Source: Hyalangium gracile
GTDB taxonomy: Bacteria; Myxococcota; Myxococcia; Myxococcales; Myxococcaceae
Length of the DNA stretch: 64,000 nucleotides
Reading direction: 5' to 3'
NCBI RefSeq assembly: GCF_020103725.1
Contig: NZ_JAHXBG010000020.1
Location: 62,001-126,000 of the forward strand
Below the pieces are notes generated by a model. That model made no database searches and was not told where the DNA came from. It worked only from the letters and a program-made list of their open reading frames with translations. Position 1 is the first letter of the stretch. Every line of letters starts with the position of its first letter. Below, one piece after another: positions 24,542 to 34,192 of the stretch. A program made the position numbers and the translations under genes.

Positions 24542-26947
24542 ATGACCACCGAAAGTACAGATTCGCCCCGCAGCCTCGGACGCTACGAACTCGTCCACCT
24601 GCTGGGCCAGGGCGGCATGGGTGAGGTGTACCTCGCCAAGATCTCCGGTGCGGCGGGCTTCGAGAAGCCGTGCATCGTGAAGACGATCCTCCCGACGCTG
24701 CTGAAGGACAGGCAGTTCCTGGATCGCTTCCACCACGAGGCCAAGGTGCTGGTGCACCTGGTGCACTCGTCCATTGCCCAGGTCTACGACATGGGCGAGG
24801 CCCACGGCACCTACTACATGGCGCTGGAGTACGTGGCCGGCGTGGACGTGGCGTACCTGGCCGAGCAGGCCCGCGCCCAGGGCCGGGCCATCCCCGTGCC
24901 GGTGGCGCTCTACATCGGCCAGAAGGTGGCCGAGGGGCTCGGCTACGCGCACCGCAAGGCGGGGCCGGATGGCACGCCGCTGGGCATCGTCCACCGGGAC
25001 GTGTCCCCGCACAACGTGATGGTGTCCTACGAGGGCGAGGTGAAGGTCATCGACTTCGGCCTCGCCAAGTCCGCGGCGCGCAGCAAGTACACGCTGCCGT
25101 CCACGGTGATGGGCAAGCTGGGGTACATGTCCCCGGAGCAGGCCCGCGCCGAGCCGGTGGATCACCGCAGCGACATCTACTCGTGCGGCGTGATGGTATG
25201 GGAGCTGCTGGCTGGCCAGCCGCTCGTTCCCCACGGCACGGTGGGGGAGATGATGGCCGCCATGGGCAACCCCCGCGTGCCCTCGCTGCACGAGCTGCGG
25301 CCGGAGGTGGAGCCGGCCATCGACGCCGTGGTGCGTCGCGCGCTGGCGCCCAACCCCCAGGACCGCTACGGCCGCTCCGACGAGTTCGCCCGCGCGCTCA
25401 ACGAGCAGCTGCTGCGCTCCAGCGCCTCGCTGGGGGCGGAGGAGGTGGGCAACTTCGTGAAGGGGCTCTGCCCGGAGGCGTTCTCCGCGCAGCGCAAGCT
25501 CATCTCGCGCATCTCGGGTGTGGGGCGAGTGCAGTCCACGCCTCCGGCCAGTGGAGGGGTGGGGCTGGTGGGAGTCTCCCCGCTGCCTGCGGGGGCGGAT
25601 CCCCGGGTGGAGCTGGAGGCCACCTCGCTTCGCCCGCTCAGTGAGATGCAGCAGGAGGCGAGCCTGGGCGCCACGCTGCGTCCCATGGCGACTCCCATGC
25701 CCGGGGCCATCGTTCCTGCTCCCATGGCCTCGCCGGTCTCCCGGCAGGAGCTGGCGCCCGCTCCCGCGCCTGTCGTGGCCGCGCGGTCCGGAGCGGTGGC
25801 GCCAGCGCCCCGCCTGAGCCGCTCGATCATCGTGGGAGCCGTGCTCGGCCTGCTCGTGCTGATGATCGGTACCGCGGTGGCCACCGCGCACTTCATGGGA
25901 GACCGCTCGCCGCCTCCTCCTCCGCATTCCGGAGGTCCGATGCCCTTCGAGCCAGGGGGACCGCCTCCTCCCGGAGGGCCGCATGCGGGCCTGCCACCAC
26001 GGCATGGAGGGGGACCGCATCCACCCGGACCGCCGCCGCACGAGCAGCCGCCTCCGCATGGGGCACCTCCGGAAGAGCTACCGCGGGGCGCCGCGGTCGC
26101 GGCGGAGGCCCCGTCGGGTGAGCCAGCGCCGGAGACCGTTCCCGCCGCGGGCTCGGAGGGTTCGGTCGCCGCGGCTCACACGGTAGGGAAGGAAGGCGCG
26201 GGCTCGGTCGCCCCGGCCGTGGCGACGGTGCAGGGGACTCGCGTGGAGCCTCCGGAGGCTTCCACGGAGGAGGAGCCGGCGGGCCAGGCCGCGGCGCCAT
26301 CGAAGGCGCAGGCGGGGCAGCCCAGGTCGCGGGAGTCCAAGGCCGCCACGGCCCTGCCGCCGATCAAGGGACTGATCGCGGTGGAGCAGCTGAAGGGTGG
26401 GTACTTCGCCATCGGCTCGGGAGTCGCCCAGCTCCGCAAGGGCATGGTCGTGAAGGTGGTGGGGCCAAAGCCGAACGGAAAGCTGAAGGTGATTGGCTCC
26501 GCGACGGTCCTGGACAAGGGCGCCAGGGGCAGGCGGGCGAAGCTGGATATGGATGACGCGGCCCGTGCGGCCCAGGAGCAGCTCTTCCTGGTCATGCCCG
26601 ACGGCGCTCCCGAGCTGGCGCAGGCGGTCGAGCCTCCGCCGGAGCCCGTTCCCCCTGTCTCCGCGCCGCCTCCACCGCCTCAGCCCAAGGTGCTGGATCT
26701 CTTCGTGCGCCTCGCCGGTACCATCGACAAGGAATACGTCATCGACAACCGGGAGAGCACGGTCCTGTCGCGCTGCACCGCCACGCTGACGGGCAAGAAG
26801 TGGAGCGAGATCAAGAGCCTCAAGACGGGCCCGAATCACGTGGATGCGGGCTCGTTCAAGCTGAAGCTGACCGTGCCCAACGTCGCCAAGGGCCGGATGC
26901 TCATCGAGTGCGCCGAGGGCGTCGCCGAGGTGGGCATCCGAGGCTGA
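24542..26947 (+). CDS. membrane Ser/Thr protein kinase
   Basis: 801 residues from ATG 24542; a GTG at 24470 is also possible and neither has a strong ribosome site. Kinase domain 12-290: G-loop LLGQGGMGEVY, Lys in CIVKTIL, HRDVSPHNV (catalytic Asp, myxobacterial PSP form), DFGLAK, and SPEQA. A Pro/Gly-rich linker surrounds one membrane helix near 428-450 (IIVGAVLGLLVLMIGTAVAT). The outer part is low-complexity (PPPHSGGP, HGGGPHPPG) followed by two small beta-rich domains (about 610-690 and 715-801). Likely a transmembrane sensor kinase with an outside ligand-binding tail. Confidence 0.9.
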   Translation: MTTESTDSPRSLGRYELVHLLGQGGMGEVYLAKISGAAGFEKPCIVKTILPTLLKDRQFLDRFHHEAKVLVHLVHSSIAQVYDMGEAHGTYYMALEYVAGVDVAYLAEQARAQGRAIPVPVALYIGQKVAEGLGYAHRKAGPDGTPLGIVHRDVSPHNVMVSYEGEVKVIDFGLAKSAARSKYTLPSTVMGKLGYMSPEQARAEPVDHRSDIYSCGVMVWELLAGQPLVPHGTVGEMMAAMGNPRVPSLHELRPEVEPAIDAVVRRALAPNPQDRYGRSDEFARALNEQLLRSSASLGAEEVGNFVKGLCPEAFSAQRKLISRISGVGRVQSTPPASGGVGLVGVSPLPAGADPRVELEATSLRPLSEMQQEASLGATLRPMATPMPGAIVPAPMASPVSRQELAPAPAPVVAARSGAVAPAPRLSRSIIVGAVLGLLVLMIGTAVATAHFMGDRSPPPPPHSGGPMPFEPGGPPPPGGPHAGLPPRHGGGPHPPGPPPHEQPPPHGAPPEELPRGAAVAAEAPSGEPAPETVPAAGSEGSVAAAHTVGKEGAGSVAPAVATVQGTRVEPPEASTEEEPAGQAAAPSKAQAGQPRSRESKAATALPPIKGLIAVEQLKGGYFAIGSGVAQLRKGMVVKVVGPKPNGKLKVIGSATVLDKGARGRRAKLDMDDAARAAQEQLFLVMPDGAPELAQAVEPPPEPVPPVSAPPPPPQPKVLDLFVRLAGTIDKEYVIDNRESTVLSRCTATLTGKKWSEIKSLKTGPNHVDAGSFKLKLTVPNVAKGRMLIECAEGVAEVGIRG

Positions 26948-26951
26948 GCGC

Positions 26952-27011
26952 CCCGGCCCCTCCTGCCGGGCGCACGCTGGCCCAACTGGTCTGCTTGTCA
27001 TACCAGTTGGG
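26952..27011. terminator. two hairpins between convergent genes
   Basis: A GC hairpin (CCCGGC at 26952-26957 with GCCGGG at 26965-26970) is followed by a perfect 10-bp stem (CCCAACTGGT at 26981 with ACCAGTTGGG ending at 27011, 11-base loop). They lie between the ends of the kinase gene and the RDD gene and could stop both transcripts. There is no T run. Confidence 0.6.
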
Positions 27012-27027
27012 TACCGGTCTCGCGCAC

Positions 27028-27708
27028 TCAGTGCTTCAGGCGCGAGGCCACCTCGGGGCACTCCTGCTGGAGCTCCAGCGCTTCTGGGTGCTGGCCCTGG
27101 ATCTCCCGAGCCAGCCGCGACAGTGAGCGCCGGCACATCCAGGTGCCCACGTGCTGCTTGTAGCCGTGGCAGCACTTCCAGCCGGTGAGCTTGCTGCCCA
27201 GGAAGACGAGGGTCTCATTGCGCGTGGGCGTGGTGATGAACCACGCGGCCAGGGCGAGCGCGGCCACCCACGGCAGCTGCGGGCCCAGCCCCAGCACCCA
27301 CGCCTTGCGCCCGAGCCCGGGCCGCTCGCCGTGCAGTCGCAGCACCCGGTCCAGCGGGCGCGAGGGGAGCAGCGGCGCCATCAGCATGTCCGGCAGCGCG
27401 GTGAAGGCTCGGGCGAAGGCGACCGGCAGGCCCGGAGGCTGGCTCTCGGCGTTCACCAGCCGCACGTCGAACAGGCGCCGTCCCAGCGTCCACCCGCGCA
27501 CCCCGCCCACCACCGAGATGAGCACCCACGCGCAGACCATGGCCGCCAGCATCCGGACGAGGGACTGCTCCCAGTCCAGCGCTCGCGCCGCGCCCCAGCC
27601 CAGCAGGGCCGCCGTCCCCAGGTCCAGCAGGTCCGCGGACCACAGGCGGAGACGGAACCGGACGTGTGCCGGTGAGAATTGTGATCCGAACAGCGCCCCT
27701 TCGCTCAT
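27028..27708 (-). CDS. RDD-family membrane protein
   Basis: 226 residues with three to four membrane helices (DLLDLGTAALLGWGAA; MLAAMVCAWVLISVVGG; LPWVAALALAAWFI). The RDD hallmark region is recognisable: an Arg/Asp-bearing first helix (LWSADLLDLG) and GWTLGRRLFDVRLVNAES in the loop. The C-terminal 60 residues contain paired Cys (WKCCHGYK; WMCRRS; QQECPE), unusual for the family. Inner-membrane protein; some relatives are ion transporters, but the function here is not known. Confidence 0.75.
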   Translation of the reverse strand: MSEGALFGSQFSPAHVRFRLRLWSADLLDLGTAALLGWGAARALDWEQSLVRMLAAMVCAWVLISVVGGVRGWTLGRRLFDVRLVNAESQPPGLPVAFARAFTALPDMLMAPLLPSRPLDRVLRLHGERPGLGRKAWVLGLGPQLPWVAALALAAWFITTPTRNETLVFLGSKLTGWKCCHGYKQHVGTWMCRRSLSRLAREIQGQHPEALELQQECPEVASRLKH

Positions 27709-27807
27709 CCGCCCACGGCTCCTTGCGCGCCAGCATAATCGGTCCGGGTGGGAGATGGTGTGAAGTGACGCCGTGAATCACCCGGGCGAACCGAATACGG
27801 TAGGCCC

Positions 27808-29394
27808 ATGTCCGCGCCCCGGAAGCCACGCCTCCTCCCTGGACTGCTCGGCGGCAGCTTGCCCCTGGGGCTGCAGGCCGTGTCCGCCGCGCTGCTCGTC
27901 GCGTGGCTCGGAGGGCTCGACGGACTCTCGCGCACCCTCGGCATGGCCGGCCGCTCCATCCACCTCATGGGCGTGCTCTGCCTGGGGTGCACGGTGGCCC
28001 TGGCGCTCGTCCTCTTCCTCGTGACCGCGGGGCGTAACGTGCCCGGGGTGGTGCCCGTGGTGCTCGCGACGGTGCCCTGGCTGGCGGGCCTGTCCGGGGC
28101 GCTGCAAGGCGCTCGAAGCACGATCGCGGCCATGGCGAGCGCCTCCGAGGAGAGCCGGCTCGTCCTCCTCCTCCAGGGCACCGGTGAGCTGCTCTGCGCG
28201 CGGCTGCTCGGCGCATGGTCCAGCGCCACGCTGCTGCTGGCCACCGCGGCCGCGCTCTTCCTCGCCCGGGCCACGCGCGCGGACTCGAGGCCGGGCGACC
28301 GGAGGCTCGAGGCCGGCGTGGTGCTGCTGGTGGCGCTCCTCGGCGCGCTGGCCGCCTTCGAGTCGGGGGAGCTGTCCCGGGTGCTCGTGGCGACCGCCAC
28401 CGTCAATCCGGCGGACCAGCTCACCGTGCTCCTCGCGGGCGCCGAGTCGCTGCGCGTCTCGCGGCTGCTGCGCCCCGTGCTGGGCGTGGGCCTCGTCCTC
28501 GCGGGCCTCGCGCTGGGCGCACGCAAGCTGCCGCGGCGGCCGAGAGAGCCCGCGGCGTTGCTCACCCTGTTGCCGCTCGCCGTCGTCCTGGCCGGTATCC
28601 TGTGGGCGGACGGCCGCCCCATGGCCCGGATGAGCGAGGCTCTGGAGCAGGCCTCCCAGCGCCCCGCGGTGCTCTCCGGACTGAGGCTGCTGCCCTTCGG
28701 GGCGGACCAGGGCATCTCCCGGGTGGACGTCATCGCCACGGCGCGAGGGCTCTCCCGGCCCGGAGGCAGCGAGGTGCCCTGGAGCGCGGGCGACAAGTCC
28801 CTCATGGACTTCCTCCGGGAGCCCGTGGCGCACCTGGCCCGGCAGGAGCCCGTCCAGGGCGAGCCTCCGCCCTCGCTCGAGCTCGCCGTGGATGCGGGCC
28901 TCCCGGTGGCGGAGCTGCGGAGGCTGATCGACCTGGCGACGCAGATGGAGCTGACCACGCTCTGCTTCGTCGGCACGCGTGCCCCCGAATCCGAGGCGCC
29001 CAGACTGGCCGCCGCCCTGTCGGGAACCTCGCCCTTCCTCCAGCAGGCCGCCACTGCACTGCGGTCCACGCCGGGGACCGTCCGGGTCATCCTGTTGCCC
29101 ATGCTCCACTCGAGCGCCTTCCAGTCCGCGGGCACATGGGTGGGCGAGCTGGGCGCCGAGCCGCGCGTCACCCTCTCGGAGGTGCCCGTGGGGACGAAGG
29201 CGACACAGGTGCTCGAGCTCGCCAGGGAGGATGAGGGGCCCCAGGCCTTCGTCGAGCGAGGCAGCGTGCTGCACCTCACCGTGACGGAGCACGCCTCGCT
29301 GGAGGACGTGGCGAAGGCCGTGCAGCGCAGCCGCGTCCAGGGCTTCACGGTGCTGCTGTCCGCTCGGCCACCCCCCGGCTCCCGCCACCCCTGA
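27808..29394 (+). CDS. membrane protein with ExbD/TolR-like periplasmic domain
   Basis: 528 residues. Residues 1-265 hold about seven membrane helices (LQAVSAALLVAWLGG; MGVLCLGCTVALALVLFLV; SATLLLATAAALFLA; LTLLPLAVVLAGILWADG). The middle and C-terminal parts resemble repeated ExbD/TolR periplasmic domains: SLELAVDAGLPVAELRRLI near 352-370, and the final HASLEDVAKAVQRSRVQGF. The helix region could include a MotA/TolQ/ExbB-type section, but I cannot show that. Divergent from the RDD gene (99 bases between starts). Function unknown; a fused energy-transduction subunit is one guess. Confidence 0.6.
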   Translation: MSAPRKPRLLPGLLGGSLPLGLQAVSAALLVAWLGGLDGLSRTLGMAGRSIHLMGVLCLGCTVALALVLFLVTAGRNVPGVVPVVLATVPWLAGLSGALQGARSTIAAMASASEESRLVLLLQGTGELLCARLLGAWSSATLLLATAAALFLARATRADSRPGDRRLEAGVVLLVALLGALAAFESGELSRVLVATATVNPADQLTVLLAGAESLRVSRLLRPVLGVGLVLAGLALGARKLPRRPREPAALLTLLPLAVVLAGILWADGRPMARMSEALEQASQRPAVLSGLRLLPFGADQGISRVDVIATARGLSRPGGSEVPWSAGDKSLMDFLREPVAHLARQEPVQGEPPPSLELAVDAGLPVAELRRLIDLATQMELTTLCFVGTRAPESEAPRLAAALSGTSPFLQQAATALRSTPGTVRVILLPMLHSSAFQSAGTWVGELGAEPRVTLSEVPVGTKATQVLELAREDEGPQAFVERGSVLHLTVTEHASLEDVAKAVQRSRVQGFTVLLSARPPPGSRHP

Positions 29395-29796
29395 GCCGGC
29401 TCGGGCATGCGAGCAGACCGCCTCTCCCGGCTCGCTCCGCCACAGCCGGAGTCGTAGCCCGCTGTCGACTTTCCGCAGTGGTCGCCTCCCGCGACACGCC
29501 CCATCTTCCTGTCAGCACGGAGCGGGAGCCACGCTCACCGGGTGGCGCGACCCTGGGATTCGAACCGGAGGATCCGGCGGACCGCGGTCTCGGACCCGGC
29601 GCTCACGCGGAGTGAGGACGCGAGGCCCAGGCGAGGGAGGCATGCGGGTCCAGATGGACCTGGGGCCTGCTCCGGCGCGCGAACCGGCGGCAGCAGCGAG
29701 GGGGGGCGGGCAAGGGGGCAGGTGGTCTCTCGTTGCTGCCGCCGGGGAGTGATTGCCCCTTGGTGGCGGGGTGGGTTTGCTGGACACTGGAGCCGC
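29395..29796 (+). other. 402-base intergenic region before the hybrid kinase
   Basis: No gene seen. The kinase frame is open back to 29542, but the extra 85 residues are Arg-rich and start without a ribosome site, so I place the start at 29797. A tRNA-like T-loop string sits at 29550-29566 but does not fold (see rejected items). No clear promoter. Confidence 0.5.
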
Positions 29797-32700
29797 ATGT
29801 CTACGTGGAGCCAGAGGCGTCCCGGGCTCCGAGCCCTGCTTGCTCCGTGCGTCCTCTTGCTGCTGCTCGCGGGGACGCCGAGCCTCGGGCGGGAGCCGAA
29901 CCGCGCCCTCTCCCAGTACAGCCACCAGGCGTGGCGCAACGAGGACGGGCTGCCGCAGAACACCGTCCTCGCCCTCCAGCAGACCCAGGATGGCTACCTG
30001 TGGCTGGGCACCTTCGAGGGGCTGGTCCGCTTCGATGGCGCTCACTTCACCGTCTTCGATCGGCACAACACGCTGGAGCTGAGCGAGCACGGCATCCGCA
30101 CGCTCCTGGACGACGGGGCCGGCGGGCTGTGGGTGGGGACGAAGAAGGGCATCCTTCACTACGCGCAGGGCCGCTTCCAGCGCCTGCCGGAAGAGGGCGA
30201 TCTGCGGCAGGTGAACGTGCAGGCGCTCGCGCTGCAGGGCTCCACCCTGTGGGTAGGAACCTCCCTGGGGCTGGAGCAGGTCCCCCTCGTGGGAGAAGGC
30301 CCGCGGAGGCGCTTCACGACACGGGACGGGCTGCCGAGCTCCCAGGTCGAGGCGCTGGCCGTGGACGGCACGGGCACGCTGTGGATCGGCACGCGCGAGG
30401 GGCTGGCGCGGCTGTCCGCGGGCAGGCTCGAGGCCGTGGTGCTGCCCACGGGGACGGACTCGCGGGTGCGCAGCCTGCGGGCGGCGCGGGACGGCACGCT
30501 GTGGGTGGGCACGTACTCCGGGCTGCTCGCCCTGCGGGACGGGAAGTTCACCTGGTACGGCCCGGAGCACGGGATTCCGCGCTACGAGGTATCGGCGCTG
30601 TGGGAGGACCGGGACGGGGTGCTGTGGGTGGGCCACGAGACGGGCCTGTACCGCCACACCGCCGGGAGCTTCACCGCCTTCGGGCCGAAGGAGGGCCTGT
30701 CGGGCACGCGGGTGTACTCCATCTTCGAGGACCCCGAGCGCAACCTCTGGGTGGGCACGGCGGATGGAGGGCTCAACCGCCTGAGCGCGGGCCCCTTCAT
30801 CCCCTACGGCGTGCCCGAGGGGCTGTCGCATGATCTCGTCCGCACCGTCCTGGAGACGCGCGACGGCACGCTCTGGCTGGGCACGCTGGGGGGCGGGCTC
30901 CACCGGATGAAGGACGGGCGCATCACCCGCGTGGGCGCGGCCGAGGGGCTCGAGGACGAGAACATCCGCTCGCTGGCCCAGGGCTCGGACGGCACGCTGT
31001 GGGTGGGTACTCACCACGGGGCCTTCCGCTACGACGGCAAGCGCTTCACGCAATTGCGCCGGGAGAACGGCCTGCCGTTGGACCTGGTGTGGGCCATCCT
31101 CCCGGACTCGCGGGGGGATGTGTGGTTCGGCACCTCCTCGGGGCTGGTGCGCATGCACGAGGGCCGCTTCACCGTGTTCACGCCCGAGCAGGGCCCGGTG
31201 GCCGAGGCCGTCATCTCCATGCTGGAGGACGCCACGGGCACCCTCTGGTTCGGCACGCACGCGGGGCTGGTGCGCTACGCCAACGGCACCTTCACGCGGA
31301 TGACGGATGCCGCGCTGCACCACGAGACCATCATGGCCCTGTACGCGGAGCCGCCCGGCACGCTCTGGGTGGGGACCTACACCGGGCTGGTGCGCCTGAA
31401 GGACGGGAAGGTGTCGCGCATCACCTCGGCCCAGGGGCTGGCGGACGACAGCATCTTCAACCTGCTGCCCGACGCGGAAGGCTTCTTCTGGATGAGCAGC
31501 AACAAGGGCATCTCGCGGGTGAGCCGGCGCGAGCTGGAGGAGGTGGCCGACGGCCGGCGCGAGCGCGTGCGGGCCAGCAGCTACGACGAGCGGGACGGGC
31601 TGCGCAGCGCGGAGACGAACGGGGGCTCGCAGCCGTCCGGCTGGAGGACGCAGGACGGGCGCATCTGGTTCACCACCCTGCGAGGCGCGGTAGCGGTGGA
31701 TCCAAAGGACGAGCGGCTCGAGCGCCACCCCCCCGAGGTGCGCCTCCAGGAGGTGCGGGTGCATGGCCAGCGGGTGCCCCTGGCTCCGAGGCTGGAGCTG
31801 GCGCCGGGCCGGCAGGACCTGGACATCCGCTTCACCGTCTTCGCGCCCCAGGCCCCCCAGCGCGTGCCGGTGCGCTACCGGCTGGAGGGCTTCGACGACG
31901 ACTGGCAGGACGCCGAGGGCCGGCGCACGGTGGCCTACACGCGGCTGCCACCGGGCACCTACCGCTTCCACGTGATGGTGGCCGACCGGGAGGGGCTGTG
32001 GCGCGAGCCGGGGGTCGTGCTCGAGGTGACGCTGCAGCCGTGGTTCCACCAGACGGTGTGGTTCTACCTGCTCTGTGTGCTGGGGGTGGGAGGGGTGGCG
32101 GCGGTGAGCTACGGCTGGCGGGTGGGCCGGCTCAAGCAGCGCGAGCGCTGGCTTCAGGCCCGGGTGGAGGACCGGACCAAGGAGCTGGCCCGGGCCAACC
32201 AGGAGCTGGATGCGAACCTGCGCACCCTGCGCGCCACCCAGTCCCAGCTCGTCCAGGCGGGGAAGATGGCGGCGGTGGGGACCCTGGCCGCCGGTGTGGG
32301 GCATGAAATCAACAACCCGCTGTCCTACATCGTGTCCAACCTCGAGCATGCCTGCGAGGAGGCGGGCGGGTTGATGCGGCGCCTGGAGGAGGGGCCGGAG
32401 GATGTGCGCGAGCGGCTGCGGGAGATGGAGCAGGTGCTGCGCGAGGCGCTGATGGGGGCGGACCGGGTGCGGCGCATCGTCCGGGACTTGAAGACGTTCT
32501 CCCGGCAGGACGAGGACACACGGGGGCCGGTGGACCTGCGGGCGGTGATGGACTCGGCGGCGAAGCTGGCGGCGGGTGAGCTGCGCCCCAGGGCCCAGCT
32601 GCTCCGGGACTACGCGGAGGTGCCCCGGGTGGAGGGCAACGAGGCACGGCTGGCGCAGGTGTTCCTCAACCTCATCATCAACGCGGCCCAGGCGCTGCCG

Positions 32701-33432
32701 GAGGGCCGGCCCGAGCAGAACGAGGTCCGCCTTGTCACCCGGCGTGTGGGTGAGGACCGGGTGGCGGCGGAGGTCCACGACACGGGGAGTGGTATCCCCC
32801 CGGAAGTGGTGGGTCGCATCTTCGACCCATTTTTCACAACGAAGCCGGTAGGGGTAGGCACGGGGCTGGGGCTGGCGCTATGCCATGCCTTCATCACTTC
32901 GATGGGGGGCCGGATCGAGGTAGAGAGCCAGGTGGGGCGGGGAACGATGTTCCGGGTCACGCTGCCAGTGGCCCGCGGGGAGACGGTGGTCCAGCCGGCG
33001 CGAGCAGTGGAGTCCAAGGAGGGAGTGTTGATGCGAGGTCGGGTGCTGGTGGTGGATGATGATCCGTTGGTGAGTTCCGCGTTGCGGCGCACGCTGTCGC
33101 GCGAGCATGACGTGGAGGTGGTGGTGAGCTCGCGGCGGGCGCTGGAGATGTTGATGTCTCCGGAGGGCAGCTACGACGTCATCCTCTGCGACCTGATGAT
33201 GCCGGAGATGACGGGGATGGAGCTGCACGCGCAGCTGGCGACGGCGGCGCCGGAGCGGGCGCAGCGGATGGTCTTCGTCACGGGCGGGGCGTACACGCCG
33301 GCGGCGCAGACCTTCCTGGAGCGGGTGCCCAACCCGCGGCTGGAGAAGCCCTTCGAGCCGGAGAAGCTGCGCGAGCGCGTGCGCGAGTGGGTGGTGAAGG
33401 CGCGCGGCGCGTCCTCGGGTACACCCGCGTAG
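29797..33432 (+). CDS. hybrid histidine kinase with Reg_prop sensor and receiver
   Basis: 1211 residues. Signal sequence or anchor (LLAPCVLLLLLAGTPSLG), then about twelve Reg_prop propeller repeats (DGTLWVGTxxG, GLVRMHEGRF) to residue 640, a Y_Y_Y domain (640-745; YRLEGFDDDW), one membrane helix near 755-777, a coiled coil, the HisKA H-box (GHEINNPLSYI, His near 834), HATPase N-box (FLNLIINAAQAL) and G boxes (DTGSGIPPE; GTGLGLAL), and a C-terminal receiver (VLVVDDDP; phospho-Asp in ILCDLMMP near 1131). Such periplasmic propeller kinases usually sense sugars or cell-wall fragments. No response-regulator gene is adjacent. Confidence 0.93.
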   Translation: MSTWSQRRPGLRALLAPCVLLLLLAGTPSLGREPNRALSQYSHQAWRNEDGLPQNTVLALQQTQDGYLWLGTFEGLVRFDGAHFTVFDRHNTLELSEHGIRTLLDDGAGGLWVGTKKGILHYAQGRFQRLPEEGDLRQVNVQALALQGSTLWVGTSLGLEQVPLVGEGPRRRFTTRDGLPSSQVEALAVDGTGTLWIGTREGLARLSAGRLEAVVLPTGTDSRVRSLRAARDGTLWVGTYSGLLALRDGKFTWYGPEHGIPRYEVSALWEDRDGVLWVGHETGLYRHTAGSFTAFGPKEGLSGTRVYSIFEDPERNLWVGTADGGLNRLSAGPFIPYGVPEGLSHDLVRTVLETRDGTLWLGTLGGGLHRMKDGRITRVGAAEGLEDENIRSLAQGSDGTLWVGTHHGAFRYDGKRFTQLRRENGLPLDLVWAILPDSRGDVWFGTSSGLVRMHEGRFTVFTPEQGPVAEAVISMLEDATGTLWFGTHAGLVRYANGTFTRMTDAALHHETIMALYAEPPGTLWVGTYTGLVRLKDGKVSRITSAQGLADDSIFNLLPDAEGFFWMSSNKGISRVSRRELEEVADGRRERVRASSYDERDGLRSAETNGGSQPSGWRTQDGRIWFTTLRGAVAVDPKDERLERHPPEVRLQEVRVHGQRVPLAPRLELAPGRQDLDIRFTVFAPQAPQRVPVRYRLEGFDDDWQDAEGRRTVAYTRLPPGTYRFHVMVADREGLWREPGVVLEVTLQPWFHQTVWFYLLCVLGVGGVAAVSYGWRVGRLKQRERWLQARVEDRTKELARANQELDANLRTLRATQSQLVQAGKMAAVGTLAAGVGHEINNPLSYIVSNLEHACEEAGGLMRRLEEGPEDVRERLREMEQVLREALMGADRVRRIVRDLKTFSRQDEDTRGPVDLRAVMDSAAKLAAGELRPRAQLLRDYAEVPRVEGNEARLAQVFLNLIINAAQALPEGRPEQNEVRLVTRRVGEDRVAAEVHDTGSGIPPEVVGRIFDPFFTTKPVGVGTGLGLALCHAFITSMGGRIEVESQVGRGTMFRVTLPVARGETVVQPARAVESKEGVLMRGRVLVVDDDPLVSSALRRTLSREHDVEVVVSSRRALEMLMSPEGSYDVILCDLMMPEMTGMELHAQLATAAPERAQRMVFVTGGAYTPAAQTFLERVPNPRLEKPFEPEKLRERVREWVVKARGASSGTPA

Positions 33433-33439
33433 GCGCGGA

Positions 33440-33461
33440 GGGCTGGGCGCCGGCTCAGCCC
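33440..33461. terminator. hairpin between convergent genes
   Basis: GGGCTG (33440) pairs with CAGCCC (33456-33461) around an inner GGCGCC. It lies between the stop of the hybrid kinase and the stop of the minus-strand gene, so it may serve both. Confidence 0.5.
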
Positions 33462-34081
33462 TAGGAGCCACCTGCGGGTTTCTTGTCGAGGAGCAGATCC
33501 CTGGCGCGGACGAGCTCCTCGCGCTGCTGGAGCACGAGCTGCTTCAGGTCGGGCGCGAGCCCATCCAGGCGCGAGGGGTCTCTCTGCTGGAGCTGGGCCT
33601 GGAGCGCCGCCTCGATGACGGCGGGCGGGGCATCGGGTGAGACGCCGAGCAGGGAGGCGGCCTTCTGGCGGGCGCCTTCGCGGAGCACGGCCGGGTCGCC
33701 CACGGCGGCGAGGAGGCGGGCGTCCTCATCGCTCGAGCCGCGGAGGCTGGGGGAGGAGGACGCGCCTCCGCGGACGAAGAAGGAGGCCACGGCGGCGACG
33801 CCGGCCACGCCGAGCGCGATGAAGAAGAACAGCCGCCGCTGCCGCTCCTGCTGGAGGAGCTGCTGGCTGCCGGTGAGTCGCTCCAGCTGCTCGGCTTGCT
33901 TCGCGGAGGCCTTGAGCGAGCGCGAGGGAGCGCCCGCCGACTCCAGCTGCTGAGCCATCTCGCGCTCGAGCATGTCGAGCTGTTCGCTGGAGTAGGCGGA
34001 GAAGGAGTTCTTGCCCAGCGTCCCCAGGTAACCCGCCGTTCCCGCCGCACCCACGGCGAGCATGATGAGCAGCCACCGCAT
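33461..34081 (-). CDS. membrane protein with degenerate J-domain-like tail
   Basis: 206 residues; ATG 34081 has an excellent GGAGGAAGG site. A helix at 2-18 (WLLIMLAVGAAGTAGYLG), a helical segment 25-75, a second membrane helix near 83-103 (LFFFIALGVAGVAAVASFF), and a C-terminal part with KAASLLGVSPDAPPAVIEAA, which reads like the start of a DnaJ J-domain (LGVxxxA). The HPD tripeptide needed to stimulate DnaK is not there; RDPSRL lies at that point. A co-chaperone role is therefore unlikely. It follows the kinase operon by 111 bases on the same strand. Confidence 0.65.
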   Translation of the reverse strand: MRWLLIMLAVGAAGTAGYLGTLGKNSFSAYSSEQLDMLEREMAQQLESAGAPSRSLKASAKQAEQLERLTGSQQLLQQERQRRLFFFIALGVAGVAAVASFFVRGGASSSPSLRGSSDEDARLLAAVGDPAVLREGARQKAASLLGVSPDAPPAVIEAALQAQLQQRDPSRLDGLAPDLKQLVLQQREELVRARDLLLDKKPAGGS

Positions 34082-34192
34082 CGACCCTTCCTCCTGTGTG
34101 GCGGGAGAGGCTACCGCCGAATGGTGACTCGAGGCGCGGCACAATCTCGGCTGGGCCTGCGAACAGGTGTGGAGACAGGAGGCGGCGTGTGC

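Noticed and set aside
29540-29575. tRNA-like string GATTCGAACC (reverse of GGTTCGAATC) suggesting a minus-strand tRNA
   Set aside because: Only two of five T-stem base pairs form, and no D-arm, anticodon arm or acceptor stem can be built around it. Chance match or at most an old fragment.
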